Notes: generated by a model from the letters alone, not told the origin. A stretch of 28,813 nt of DNA from Rubrivivax sp. (GCA_030693565.1 JAUYAJ010000096.1:1-28813); one strand, 5' to 3'. Positions 16,143 through 24,491 are shown, numbered from the stretch's first letter. Program-made: numbers and translations.

Positions 16143-16907
16143 ATGCTGCGCACGCGTGTGATTCCTGTACTGTTGCTGCGTGGCGAGAGCCTTGTGAAGA
16201 CCGTCCGCTTCGGGCGCTTCAGCTATGTCGGCGACCCGTGCAATACGGTACGTATCTTCAACGAGCTTGAGGTCGACGAGCTGTGCGTGCTGGACATCAC
16301 GGCCACACGCGAGCGCCGCAGCCCCAACCTCGCCCTGCTGGCCGACATCGCCAACGAGTGTTTCATGCCCTTGTCCTACGGGGGCGGCATCCGCAGCCTC
16401 AGGCAGGCCGAGACGATCTTCAAGATCGGCTTCGAGAAGATCATCGTCAACAGCGCAGCGCTGGAGCGGCCCGAAGTCGTGCGCGAGGTCGCAGACCACT
16501 TTGGCAGCCAGGCCGTCGTGGTCTCCATCGACGTGGCGAAAAACCTCCTCGGCCACGCAAAGGTGCGCTCAAGGTCGGGCACCCGGAACACGCATCGAGA
16601 CCCGATCGCCTGGGCACGAGAAGCCGAGCGCCTTGGTGCTGGCGAGATTCTCCTGACCAGCATCGATCGCGAGGGAACGTGGAGCGGATTCGACATCGAC
16701 CTGTTGCGCTCTGTCACCGAAGCCGTGGGCATTCCGGTCATTGCCCACGGCGGTGGTGGCCAGTTGCTGCACCTGCGTGAAGCCGTTCGGATCGGCGGCG
16801 CTTCGGCGGTTGCGCTGGGCAGCATGGTCGTGTTCCAGAAACAAGGCATGGGCGTGCTGGTGAATTTCCCACACGCCCAGGAGCTTGAGGCCACGCTGGC
16901 CCGATGA
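16143..16907 (+). CDS. hisF: HisF-like subunit that channels ammonia to WbpG (lacks one HisF catalytic Asp)
   Basis: 254-residue (beta/alpha)8 barrel of the HisF family. In histidine synthesis HisF uses Asp11 and Asp130 for imidazole glycerol phosphate formation. Here residue 11 is Leu (VLLLRGESLVKT at 9-20 in place of the CLDVKDGRVVKG-type segment), while D130 is kept (VVVSIDVAKN). Phosphate-binding Gly segments remain (GGGI at 80-83, AHGGGG at 201-206). This fits a protein that docks HisH and passes ammonia but no longer makes the histidine intermediate. It starts two bases after HisH and overlaps the next gene by ATGA. Role in acetamidino-sugar formation is inferred from the WbpG-HisH-HisF set. 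Confidence 0.9.
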   Translation: MLRTRVIPVLLLRGESLVKTVRFGRFSYVGDPCNTVRIFNELEVDELCVLDITATRERRSPNLALLADIANECFMPLSYGGGIRSLRQAETIFKIGFEKIIVNSAALERPEVVREVADHFGSQAVVVSIDVAKNLLGHAKVRSRSGTRNTHRDPIAWAREAERLGAGEILLTSIDREGTWSGFDIDLLRSVTEAVGIPVIAHGGGGQLLHLREAVRIGGASAVALGSMVVFQKQGMGVLVNFPHAQELEATLAR

Positions 16908-18091
16908 TGCGCGTCGCCCTCGTCGGCAATATGAACAACGGCAACTTTGCCGCCATGCGCCACCTGCGCGACCAGGGATTGGATGCGCATTTGCTGATGT
17001 ACTCGGACGAGACGGCTCACTTCCTGCCGCAACACGACACCTGGGACTGGGACCGCTGGTCGCCGTATGTGCGCACCTTGCCGTTCACCAATGGTGGCAT
17101 CGACGCCGTGCTAGCACGCGCATCGCAATTGCGCCCACACTTCGAGGGCTTCGACGTGTGTCTCGCCAATGGCTTCGCCCCGGCCTGGTTCGCCCGCATG
17201 CACCGGCGCATCGACCTGTTCATGCCCTATGCCGAAGGCATCGAATTCATCATTCACCACGCCTGGCGCTGGCGCCGTCCGCTGTCGACCGCCTTCTCCT
17301 ACATGCGTAAGCGCTTGATGGAGTCCGCACTGGTGCACAACGTCAAGGCTATCGGCGCGGCCAATCTGCACGCGCACTCAATGGACACGTTTCGTCGTCT
17401 CGGCCTGCAGCCCACCTTGCTGCCGATATTGGCACTCTATCCTGAGCCGCTTCCCGAGCGACCCGAATGGCCCGCAGGCGTAGAGCCGTTGATTGCGCGC
17501 ATGCGCAGCAGTCCGCTGGTGGTGTTCTCGCACGTCTCGCACATCTGGCAAACGCTGCCCTATCCGCACTTCATGGGTGGCATCGGCAAGCGCAACCAAT
17601 GGCTGATTGAAGGCTTCGCCGGCTATGTTCAGCGATCCGGCGACCGCCAGGCTGTGCTGTGCCTGTTCGACTACGGCAGCGACGTGCAGAACAGCCGGAC
17701 CTTGATCGAGCGGCTGGGCATTGCATCACAAGTGCTCTGGTTTCCCTTGATGAGTCGTCGATTCATCATGGGCCTGCTTCAATTCGCAGATATCGGTGGC
17801 TCCGAGTTCGCCGGCATGCTCTGGGGTGGCTGCGGCTGGGAGTTTCTGGCGTCGGGCGTACCGATGCTGCACCAGCTATCCGATGCGGGCGCCTACGAGC
17901 GCGACGGCACCCCGCTGCCGCCCTTCTTCAACGTGCATTCGGCCAGTAACATCGCCCAAGTTCTGCTCACAAACGATCGCGCCGCGTTGCGTTGTACGGG
18001 TCAGCAAGCGCGTGCATGGTTCGACACCCACCACGGCCGCGCTCTCGCGCGCCGTTACGTCGAGCTGTTGACGCAGCTGCGCGAGCGCTGA
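16904..18091 (+). CDS. Probable glycosyltransferase, GT-B fold
   Basis: 395-residue protein that looks like a GT-B glycosyltransferase. It has an N-terminal strand-loop (MRVALVGNMNNGNFAAMRHL) with the usual Asn/Gly-rich turn, and a C-terminal region with FADIGGSEFAGMLWGGCGWEFLAS split here as DIGGSEFAG and WGGCGWEF, followed by GVPML, which resembles the donor-sugar pocket. The standard GT4 E-x7-E motif is not obvious, so it may belong to a less common family. No signal peptide or membrane helix. It starts at ATG 16904 in an ATGA overlap with hisF (an adjacent ATG at 16907 is also possible) and ends two bases before the flippase start. Likely adds one sugar of the repeat unit on the cytoplasmic face. 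Confidence 0.65.
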   Translation: MMRVALVGNMNNGNFAAMRHLRDQGLDAHLLMYSDETAHFLPQHDTWDWDRWSPYVRTLPFTNGGIDAVLARASQLRPHFEGFDVCLANGFAPAWFARMHRRIDLFMPYAEGIEFIIHHAWRWRRPLSTAFSYMRKRLMESALVHNVKAIGAANLHAHSMDTFRRLGLQPTLLPILALYPEPLPERPEWPAGVEPLIARMRSSPLVVFSHVSHIWQTLPYPHFMGGIGKRNQWLIEGFAGYVQRSGDRQAVLCLFDYGSDVQNSRTLIERLGIASQVLWFPLMSRRFIMGLLQFADIGGSEFAGMLWGGCGWEFLASGVPMLHQLSDAGAYERDGTPLPPFFNVHSASNIAQVLLTNDRAALRCTGQQARAWFDTHHGRALARRYVELLTQLRER

Positions 18092-18093
18092 CC

Positions 18094-19560
18094 ATGAGCG
18101 AGTTCGCAGCGCGACTATCGAGCAGCCCGTTGCGCGCACTGGGCCGCGACTCGGTGATCTACGGCCTGGCCTCGATGGCGAACAAGGCGCTCGCGCTGGT
18201 CACCTTCCCGCTTCTGGCGCGCTACTACGGCGCAGCCGGCTACGGTACGCTCGACCTGCTGCTGTTCGCCGTCAACTGGGCGGCGCTGGTGGTGATCTTC
18301 GGCCAGGACTCGGCTGTCGCGCGTTTCCTGCACGAACACGACGACGACACGAAGCGCGCACAGTTGGTGTCGCAATCGCTACTGGTGCAGTTGGCCGTGC
18401 TGCTGCCGGTGGCGGGCCTGTTGTTCGCACTTGCCGTTCCGGCGGCACGGCTTGGCGGCGCGGCAGTGGATGCGCCGCTGCTGCGCATCGCGGCGCTGCA
18501 GGTGCCAGCGCTGGTGCTGCTGGCGTTCAGCCAATCGGTGCTGCGCTGGACCTTCCAGCGTCGGCGATTCATGTGTCTGTCGCTCGGCTCGGTATTCGGC
18601 AATGCGGCACTACTGGTGGTCGTGCTGTCGCAGCCAGGTCACGGCATCGCCGCGGTGCTGTGGATCGGTCTAGGCGTGCAAACGGTGTTCGCCCTGCTCG
18701 GATTGTGGTTCATCCGTGGCTGGCTGGCGCGTCCACGTGGCGACGGCACGCTCATACCATTGCTGCGGCTGGCGCTGCCGTATGGTGTCGTTTGCATCGT
18801 CGCCGGCCTGGTCCCTCTAGGCGAACGTTCGCTGGTTGCGCTGCTGCTCGGCAGCGAAGCGCTCGGCCTGTACGCCGCCGGCGCGAAGATCGCGATGGTG
18901 ATGGCACTGTTTGGCTTTGCCTTCCAGAGCGCATGGGGACCATTCTCGCTGGCCATCCACAAAGCCGAAGATGCCGCGCAGACCTACAGCACGGTGTTCG
19001 CGCTGGTCGCTACGGTGTCGGCGCTGATTGCGCTGGTGCTGTCCACGCTGGCACAGCCACTGCTTGTTCTGCTGGCGGGTGAACAATTTGCCGCTTCATC
19101 GGTGGTCGTGCTGCCGCTCGCGCTCGGAATCGCATTTCAATCCGCAGGCTGGATCACCGAGGTCGGCATCACCATTTCCAAGCGCAGCTACTTGTCGCTG
19201 TATGCATACGGCGTGTTCATCGTTTTCGCGCCGCTGTGCGCCTGGTTCCTCGGTCGAGCCTACGGACTGGCCGGCGTGGCCTTCGGCGTGATGATCGGCC
19301 AGGCATCGCTCGCGCTTTGCTCGGGCTGGCTGGCCCATCGCGCGCACCCGGTGCGCTGGCGCCTGGGCAGCGGCCTTTGGGCTTTTGCCTTTGCCATTGC
19401 CGTTGGCGCGGCCTCCTACTGGGCGGGATCGGCCTTCAGTTCCTTTGCCGCCCACGGTGTAACGGCGGCCGGTGCACTGGCCCTGGCCGGCGCCGCCTGG
19501 TGGGCCTGGCAACGCCAGGCGGAAACGAACAGGACCACTGAGATGCAAGCACGACCATGA
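18094..19560 (+). CDS. wzx: Wzx-type oligosaccharide flippase (MATE/MVF superfamily)
   Basis: Polytopic inner-membrane protein of 488 residues with about 12-14 hydrophobic helices, of the family that flips undecaprenyl-diphosphate-linked repeat units to the periplasm. The N-terminal region (SVIYGLASMANKALALVTF, then PLLARYYGAAGYG with a GTLDLL motif) is typical of Wzx/RfbX proteins. Start ATG 18094 lies two bases after the glycosyltransferase stop; an in-frame start 102 bp upstream would lie inside that gene and gives a polar, Arg-rich extension. The last codons overlap the next methyltransferase by ATGA. Together with the polymerase-like gene downstream and the Wzz and OPX genes upstream, it defines the locus as Wzx/Wzy-dependent. 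Confidence 0.88.
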   Translation: MSEFAARLSSSPLRALGRDSVIYGLASMANKALALVTFPLLARYYGAAGYGTLDLLLFAVNWAALVVIFGQDSAVARFLHEHDDDTKRAQLVSQSLLVQLAVLLPVAGLLFALAVPAARLGGAAVDAPLLRIAALQVPALVLLAFSQSVLRWTFQRRRFMCLSLGSVFGNAALLVVVLSQPGHGIAAVLWIGLGVQTVFALLGLWFIRGWLARPRGDGTLIPLLRLALPYGVVCIVAGLVPLGERSLVALLLGSEALGLYAAGAKIAMVMALFGFAFQSAWGPFSLAIHKAEDAAQTYSTVFALVATVSALIALVLSTLAQPLLVLLAGEQFAASSVVVLPLALGIAFQSAGWITEVGITISKRSYLSLYAYGVFIVFAPLCAWFLGRAYGLAGVAFGVMIGQASLALCSGWLAHRAHPVRWRLGSGLWAFAFAIAVGAASYWAGSAFSSFAAHGVTAAGALALAGAAWWAWQRQAETNRTTEMQARP

Positions 19561-20408
19561 GCGACAATACCACCCAGCATGCACACGAAGTCCGGCAACA
19601 CCAGCGCTTCGAGTTCGGCGCCAACTGGGCGCGATTTCTTGAGCTGCTGGACGAAGCGCGCATCGTCGATGCCGAACGCTCGCTGCAGCGAATGCTGGCG
19701 CTGAGCTCGCTTGCCGGCAAGCGCTTTCTCGACGCCGGCTCAGGCAGCGGTCTGTTCAGCCTGGCGGCGCTGCGGTTGGGGGCGCGAGTTCACTCCTTCG
19801 ACTTCGATCCGCAGTCGGTGGCTTGCACCGCCGAACTCAAGCGCCGCTACGCCTCCGACCGCGCTGACTGGGTGGTCGAACACGCCTCAGTACTGGATCA
19901 GCAGTACATGAGGGCGTTACCGTGCTTCGACTTGGTCTACTCGTGGGGCGTGCTGCACCACACCGGTGCGATGTGGGTGGGCATCGACCAGTGCATACAA
20001 CGCGTCGCACCGGGCGGGCGGCTGTTCATCGCCATCTACAACGACCAAGGCTGGAAGTCGCATTTCTGGTGGTTCGTCAAGTGGCTGTACAACCGCTTGC
20101 CTGCCGCGCTGGCCAAGCTCTACGCCTACACGATCGGCTACCTGGCCAACGCAGCCAACATTCTCAAGTACACGCTGCGCGGACAACCAATGACCGCCAT
20201 TGGACCGCTGCTCAAGGGCAGCGAACGCCGCGGCATGAGCGTGCACCGCGACATGGTCGACTGGATGGGAGGCTTCCCCTACGAGTTCGCTGGCTACGAC
20301 ACACTGGTCGACTACCTCCAGGGGCGAGGCTTTGACCTGGTGCGCGGCGAACGCAATCGCAGCCTGGGCTGTCACGAGATGGTGTTTGCGCGCAGCGCAA
20401 GCAGCTGA
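19557..20408 (+). CDS. Class I SAM-dependent methyltransferase, second copy
   Basis: 283-residue class I methyltransferase. Motif I is FLDAGSGSGLFSL (57-69), followed by the acidic end of beta-2 (SFDFDPQSV, 80-88) and SWGVLHHTGAMW, the conserved post-motif region of glycan and ubiquinone methyltransferases. The C-terminal part has aromatic, partly hydrophobic stretches (HFWWFVKWLYNRLP) that may contact the membrane or a lipid-linked substrate. It starts in the ATGA overlap with wzx and ends directly before the lipoprotein ATG. Its place beside the flippase suggests methylation of the lipid-linked repeat unit or chain end; this is inference. Confidence 0.82.
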   Translation: MSDNTTQHAHEVRQHQRFEFGANWARFLELLDEARIVDAERSLQRMLALSSLAGKRFLDAGSGSGLFSLAALRLGARVHSFDFDPQSVACTAELKRRYASDRADWVVEHASVLDQQYMRALPCFDLVYSWGVLHHTGAMWVGIDQCIQRVAPGGRLFIAIYNDQGWKSHFWWFVKWLYNRLPAALAKLYAYTIGYLANAANILKYTLRGQPMTAIGPLLKGSERRGMSVHRDMVDWMGGFPYEFAGYDTLVDYLQGRGFDLVRGERNRSLGCHEMVFARSASS

Positions 20409-21599
20409 ATGGGGCTTGCGGTGAAACACCCGATCCGGCTGTGGTGGCTGCTATGCCTGGGTTTCGCGACGCTCATCGGCTGCGGCGGCGGCGGTGGCGA
20501 TGGCGGAACGACGGCGCAGCAGCGGCTCCAGTCGGTGGTTGTTGCCAACCCGACTGCGCAATCGATTCACTTCAATCTCGCCATCAACGGCCTGCGATTT
20601 TTCAGTAACGACGACGACGTGCTGTCGGAGGTGGTCGCGGCATCCCCGTCGGGCGACGACGCGGACTTCGCGCAGGTGCTCTGGCGTTTCATGGTGCGCC
20701 ACCGTTACCACTACGAACCGTATACTGCACAGCGTTGGGGACACTCGCCAACGCTGTTCCTGAACTCGCTGGGCTATGGCCTGTGCGACGATATCGCCTC
20801 AGTGACGCGCGCACTGGCCAGCCGACGCGGCCTCGAATCGCGCGTGTGGTTCCTGAACGGGCATCTTGTGTCAGAGATCCGGGTTGCCGGCCGCTGGCAG
20901 GTGTACGACGCGGACCTCGAAGCGTACTACCAGCTGCGCGACGGCCGCATCGCTGGCGTCGAGGATCTTGCCGCAGACCCGACACTGATGTCGGCACCGC
21001 AGCAGCCGCTGACGCAGGTGTCGACGTCGCTGCTCGAGTTCTTACAGCAGTTCCTTCCCGGCTTCGTGATGAACATCGCGCCGGCCTATTCTCAACCCTA
21101 CATCGACATCTACGCCAACACTCACGACAACTGGGTCGAGCCGTGGTACCACGAGGTACCCGACATCGGCGCCGCCACGCCCCCGCTGATGCTGCCGCCG
21201 GGTGCAAGCCTCAGCGTCGAGTCCGCACTGAGCCGAAGCCTGCTCAGCTTTAACGGTTTCTCGATCCCGCGCGCCGCAACAGTGGCGTTGCGGTTGGCCG
21301 ACGGCTGGGCCGGTGCACTGCCGCTGCCGCTGCTCGTGGTCGACGTCCAGGGATCCGGCCGCCTTCGCATCGACGGCGAGGAATTCGAAGTCGGCAGCGC
21401 TGCGCTGCAAGCGCGCCTTGCCGACCGTAGCCGGCCGGTCATCGACGTGGGCGTGCTGCGCGCCGATCGCGCGCTGACGCTGCTGCTGGCTGTCAATGCG
21501 CGGCGCTTCGAGCTGGATCGGATGTACACGGCCGAACTGCTCGGCGCCGCCGGACAGGCCTTGGCGATCACGCGCCGATATCGGCCGGGCGGCGACTGA
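20409..21599 (+). CDS. Lipoprotein with transglutaminase-like (papain-fold) domain, function unknown
   Basis: 396-residue protein with a lipoprotein signal peptide: short basic n-region, hydrophobic core (11-24) and lipobox LIGC with C25, followed by a Gly-rich stretch, so it should be anchored in the outer or inner membrane facing the periplasm. Residues about 85-175 look like a transglutaminase-like cysteine domain: GYGLCDD (C126), NGHLVSE (H152) and QVYDAD (D167 or D169) in the order and spacing of a Cys-His-Asp triad. The C-terminal 200 residues are beta-rich in appearance and may form a sandwich domain. Start ATG 20409 directly follows the methyltransferase stop; a GTG at 20421 would also keep the signal peptide. 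It could act as a periplasmic hydrolase or acyltransferase on the polymer, or be structurally related only. Confidence 0.75.
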   Translation: MGLAVKHPIRLWWLLCLGFATLIGCGGGGGDGGTTAQQRLQSVVVANPTAQSIHFNLAINGLRFFSNDDDVLSEVVAASPSGDDADFAQVLWRFMVRHRYHYEPYTAQRWGHSPTLFLNSLGYGLCDDIASVTRALASRRGLESRVWFLNGHLVSEIRVAGRWQVYDADLEAYYQLRDGRIAGVEDLAADPTLMSAPQQPLTQVSTSLLEFLQQFLPGFVMNIAPAYSQPYIDIYANTHDNWVEPWYHEVPDIGAATPPLMLPPGASLSVESALSRSLLSFNGFSIPRAATVALRLADGWAGALPLPLLVVDVQGSGRLRIDGEEFEVGSAALQARLADRSRPVIDVGVLRADRALTLLLAVNARRFELDRMYTAELLGAAGQALAITRRYRPGGD

Positions 21600-21605
21600 A
21601 CACCC

Positions 21606-23516
21606 ATGTGCGGCATCACCGGATTCGTGCAACGGCCCGCGCGCTTCGCTGCGCCGCAGTTGCACGACATCGTCGAAGACATGAGCCAGTTTCTGGCCCA
21701 CCGGGGCCCCGACGACAGCGGACGCTGGTGTGACGCCGAGCAAGGTGTCGCGCTAGGCCATCGCCGCCTGTCCATCATCGATCTGAGCCTCAACGGCCAC
21801 CAGCCGATGGCGTCGCATTCGCAACATCTGGTCATTGTCTTCAACGGCGAGATCTACAACCACCTCGCGCTTCGCGAACAACTCGGTGCGCGGCCCTGGC
21901 GCGGCAACTCCGACACCGAAACACTGCTCGCTGCGATCGAACATTGGGGCGTCGAAGGCGCGCTGCAGCGCTGCAGCGGCATGTTCGCCTTTGCGCTGTG
22001 GGACCGACTGCGGCAGGAACTGGTACTGGCACGCGACCGCATCGGCGAAAAGCCGCTGTACTACGGTTGGCAGTGCGGCAGTTTCATGTTCGCGTCCGAA
22101 CTGCACGCATTGCGCCGTTACCCGGGCTTCGATGCGGGCGTCGATCCGGCCGCGCTGGCAGGCCTGCTGGGCCGCGGCGTGGTTCCGGCACCGCTGTCGA
22201 TCCACCCCGGAATTCGCAAGCTGATGCCGGGAACGCTGCTGCGCCTGGCACGCGGTGATACGACCGGCACACTGCCCAGCGCGGTGCCGTACTGGTCACT
22301 CGCTCGGCACGCGGCAGTCGGCATCAGTCACCCCTTCCAGGGCAGCGACGACGAAGCCGTTGCCGAGCTCGAGAGCCGCCTCGGTGGCGCGGTGCGTGCG
22401 CAGATGATCGGAGACGTACCGATCGGTGCGTTCCTCTCTGGCGGCATTGACTCCTCGCTGGTGGTTGCATTGATGCAACGCGCCGCGAGCCAGCCGGTAA
22501 AGACCTTCACCGTCGGTTTCGACGCTGCCGGATTCGACGAGTCGGCGCATGCACGTGCCGTGGCCCACCACCTCGGTACCGACCATACCGAGTTGCACCT
22601 GAGCGATGCCGACATCCGCCACGCCCTGCCGGCGGTAATCGAAGCTTTTGACGAACCCTTCGGAGACTCGTCGGCGATTCCCACGTACCTGGTGGCCCGG
22701 TTGGCGCGCACCCAGGTTACCGTCAGCCTGTCCGGGGACGGCGGCGACGAGCTGTTCTGCGGCTACACCCGTTACCGGAAGGCGGCCCGGCACTGGCAGC
22801 GGCTGTCGGCCTGGCCGCTGCCAATGCGCAGCCTGTTGTCCGCGGTGCTGGAGCACACCCCTGGCCTGCCGCTGGGCGCGCTTGCCGCTGCGCGCCTGTT
22901 GCGCAGCGCGCGCGCCGAGGATTTTTTTCGCGCCATGACCGCGCAATGGCGGCGCCCGGAGCGCGTCGTGCTCGGTCTGGACGGTACGGCATTCGTCCTG
23001 CCAAACGGCGCGCCGGCCGAGTTGGCGGCCGACATGCTGCACACTGCGATGTTCTTCGATGCGACCACCTACCTTCCGGACGACATCCTCGCCAAGGTCG
23101 ACCGCAGCGCAATGCGCTGCAGCCTGGAAACCCGCGTTCCCATGCTCGACCCTCAGTTGGTGCAATGGGCTTGGTCACTGCCAATCGCCATGAAGCACCG
23201 TGGGGGCGAAAGCAAGTGGCTGCTGCGCCGGGTGCTTGAGCGCCATGTGCCTCGAGCGCTGTTCGAGCGCCCCAAGGCGGGGTTCGCGGTGCCGCTGGAC
23301 AACTGGCTGCGCGGCAGCCTGCGGCCCTGGGCCGAGGAACTCCTGTCAGAGCAACGCTTGCGTCGCGAAGGCCATTTCGATCCAGTGCCGATCCGCCGCG
23401 CCTGGCGCGCGCACCTCAGCGGTCGTGAAAACCTGCGCGACGTATTGTGGCCAGTGCTGATGTTCCAGGCCTGGCATGAGGCGCTGCGCGCCGCGCCGCG
23501 CGGGGCACGCGCGTGA
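21606..23516 (+). CDS. asnB: AsnB-type glutamine-dependent amidotransferase, second copy
   Basis: 636-residue asparagine synthase family member with an N-terminal class II glutaminase domain (Cys2 in MCGITG, AHRGPDD at 31-37, FNGEIYN at 79-85) and a synthetase domain with SGGIDS at 278-283 and SGDGGDELFCGY ending near residue 387. All key motifs are intact. It is clearly diverged from the first copy at 8666 (different loop sequences and C-terminus), so the two probably have different acceptors. It lies 6 bp after the lipoprotein gene and overlaps the following GTG start in a GTGA. The downstream gene is a truncated remnant, and a third, broken AsnB copy follows. Amidation of a uronic acid or another carboxylated sugar is the likely role. 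Confidence 0.88.
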   Translation: MCGITGFVQRPARFAAPQLHDIVEDMSQFLAHRGPDDSGRWCDAEQGVALGHRRLSIIDLSLNGHQPMASHSQHLVIVFNGEIYNHLALREQLGARPWRGNSDTETLLAAIEHWGVEGALQRCSGMFAFALWDRLRQELVLARDRIGEKPLYYGWQCGSFMFASELHALRRYPGFDAGVDPAALAGLLGRGVVPAPLSIHPGIRKLMPGTLLRLARGDTTGTLPSAVPYWSLARHAAVGISHPFQGSDDEAVAELESRLGGAVRAQMIGDVPIGAFLSGGIDSSLVVALMQRAASQPVKTFTVGFDAAGFDESAHARAVAHHLGTDHTELHLSDADIRHALPAVIEAFDEPFGDSSAIPTYLVARLARTQVTVSLSGDGGDELFCGYTRYRKAARHWQRLSAWPLPMRSLLSAVLEHTPGLPLGALAAARLLRSARAEDFFRAMTAQWRRPERVVLGLDGTAFVLPNGAPAELAADMLHTAMFFDATTYLPDDILAKVDRSAMRCSLETRVPMLDPQLVQWAWSLPIAMKHRGGESKWLLRRVLERHVPRALFERPKAGFAVPLDNWLRGSLRPWAEELLSEQRLRREGHFDPVPIRRAWRAHLSGRENLRDVLWPVLMFQAWHEALRAAPRGARA

Positions 23517-23716
23517 GCACGGCCGCAACCAGGCTCGCGCAGGCGCGCCCAGGACGACCACGGACCACCGATCCGCTCGTGCCGACACTGCTGCTGATGC
23601 TAGCCGCCTGCGTGACGCAGGGAGCGGCCTATGTCTCGCTGCAGGCGCCGGTGACCGGCGCAGCGTTCCTCCTCGTCGGGCTGTTGCCACTGGCAGCGAT
23701 TTGGCCGCGCGACCGC
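23513..23716 (+). pseudogene. 5' remnant of a polymerase-like membrane gene (about 67 codons)
   Basis: Starting from GTG 23513 (GTGA overlap with the second asnB stop, as usual in this operon), about 67 codons encode a basic N-terminus and two hydrophobic segments (PTLLLMLAACVTQG and PVTGAAFLLVGLLPLAAIW). Residues 19-64 align without gaps to residues 18-63 of the complete polymerase-like protein at 24492, with 14 of 46 identical by hand count, including AYxSLQ. After PRDR the frame passes into the conserved DELFCGY motif of an AsnB protein. So this is the front end of a different polymerase gene, cut off and joined to AsnB sequence. The native gene was probably the original partner of the second asnB. 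Confidence 0.7.
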
Positions 23717-24472
23717 GCCGATGAACTCTTTTGCGGATACTCGCGTTATCTGCGCTCAACCAAGCAGTGGCGCCGCATTCGGCGACTTCCTCCGGGGGTG
23801 CGACGGAGCATCGCCGACCTGGTACGGGCCTGGCCCGGCCACTCGCGTCGCCGACAAACGGTCTGCGTGACTTTCGAATCGCGGGACAATGCCCGGTTCT
23901 ATCGCGCTGCCACATCGCAGTGGCCTTACGCAAGCGAAGCCGTCGTCGGCGACATGGAGCACACTGATGACATGTCAGCTCCTGCCGTGGCAGACACGAT
24001 GTTTAACAGGATGATGTGCACGGATTCGCATGCCTATTTACCGGACGACGTACTCACAGAGGTTGATCGTGCGGCAATGGCAGTGGGCCTGGAAACGCGG
24101 GCACCCTTGCTGGACCATCGGGTCGTGGAATTGGCGTGGTCGCGTCCAGCAAGAGTGAAACTACGCGATAGCCAAACAAAGTGGACGCTGCGCAGCGTGC
24201 TCGAACGCTACGTGCCGTAAATGCGCACTGATCGCCCCAAGATAGGATTTGACGGACCATTGGATTCGTGCTTGTGTCGACCGCTGCCTGAACGGACGGC
24301 GCCCCTGCTGGACGAGCAAACGATGAAGGAACAAGGATTCCTCCGGCCGGATTTGATTCGCTCTGCTTGGCGCGAGCACCTCGCCGGGCGCGCCAACCTG
24401 CGGGCTCCGTTCCGGTCAGTCCTGATGTTTCAGGCATGGCTTGCTGATGGAGGTTTGGTCGCCCCGTCATGA
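23717..24472 (+). pseudogene. 3' remnant of a third AsnB-type gene, with an in-frame stop
   Basis: From about 23717 the frame encodes the C-terminal ~250 residues of an AsnB protein, beginning at the conserved DELFCGYSRY motif, then AYLPDDVLTEVDRAAMA and GLETRAPLLDHRVVELAW, and ending RSVLERYVP at an in-frame TAA (24218-24220). After the stop the same frame goes on with RPKIGFDGPLD, GFLRPDLIRSAWREHLAGR and VLMFQAWLA to TGA at 24470-24472, which is the normal AsnB C-terminus. So it is one gene with a nonsense codon (likely AAA to TAA), not two genes. The whole glutaminase domain and the SGGxDS loop are missing. A conserved Trp in the late helix seems replaced by Cys (PLDSCL), consistent with decay. 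A non-functional relic. Confidence 0.82.
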
Positions 24473-24491
24473 ACTGCGTTCCTGTACTTGC

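Noticed and set aside
15535..16907. HisH and HisF as part of a histidine operon
   Set aside because: No other his genes are nearby, WbpG is directly upstream, and the HisF-like protein has Leu at position 11 instead of the catalytic Asp.
22922..22928. Run of seven T in the second asnB as a slippage site
   Set aside because: Seven bases is short, it encodes a normal Asp-Phe-Phe stretch and the gene is intact on both sides.
24221..24472. Separate small gene starting at ATG 24221
   Set aside because: It is in the same frame as the sequence before the TAA and continues the AsnB C-terminus, so it is the tail of the relic.
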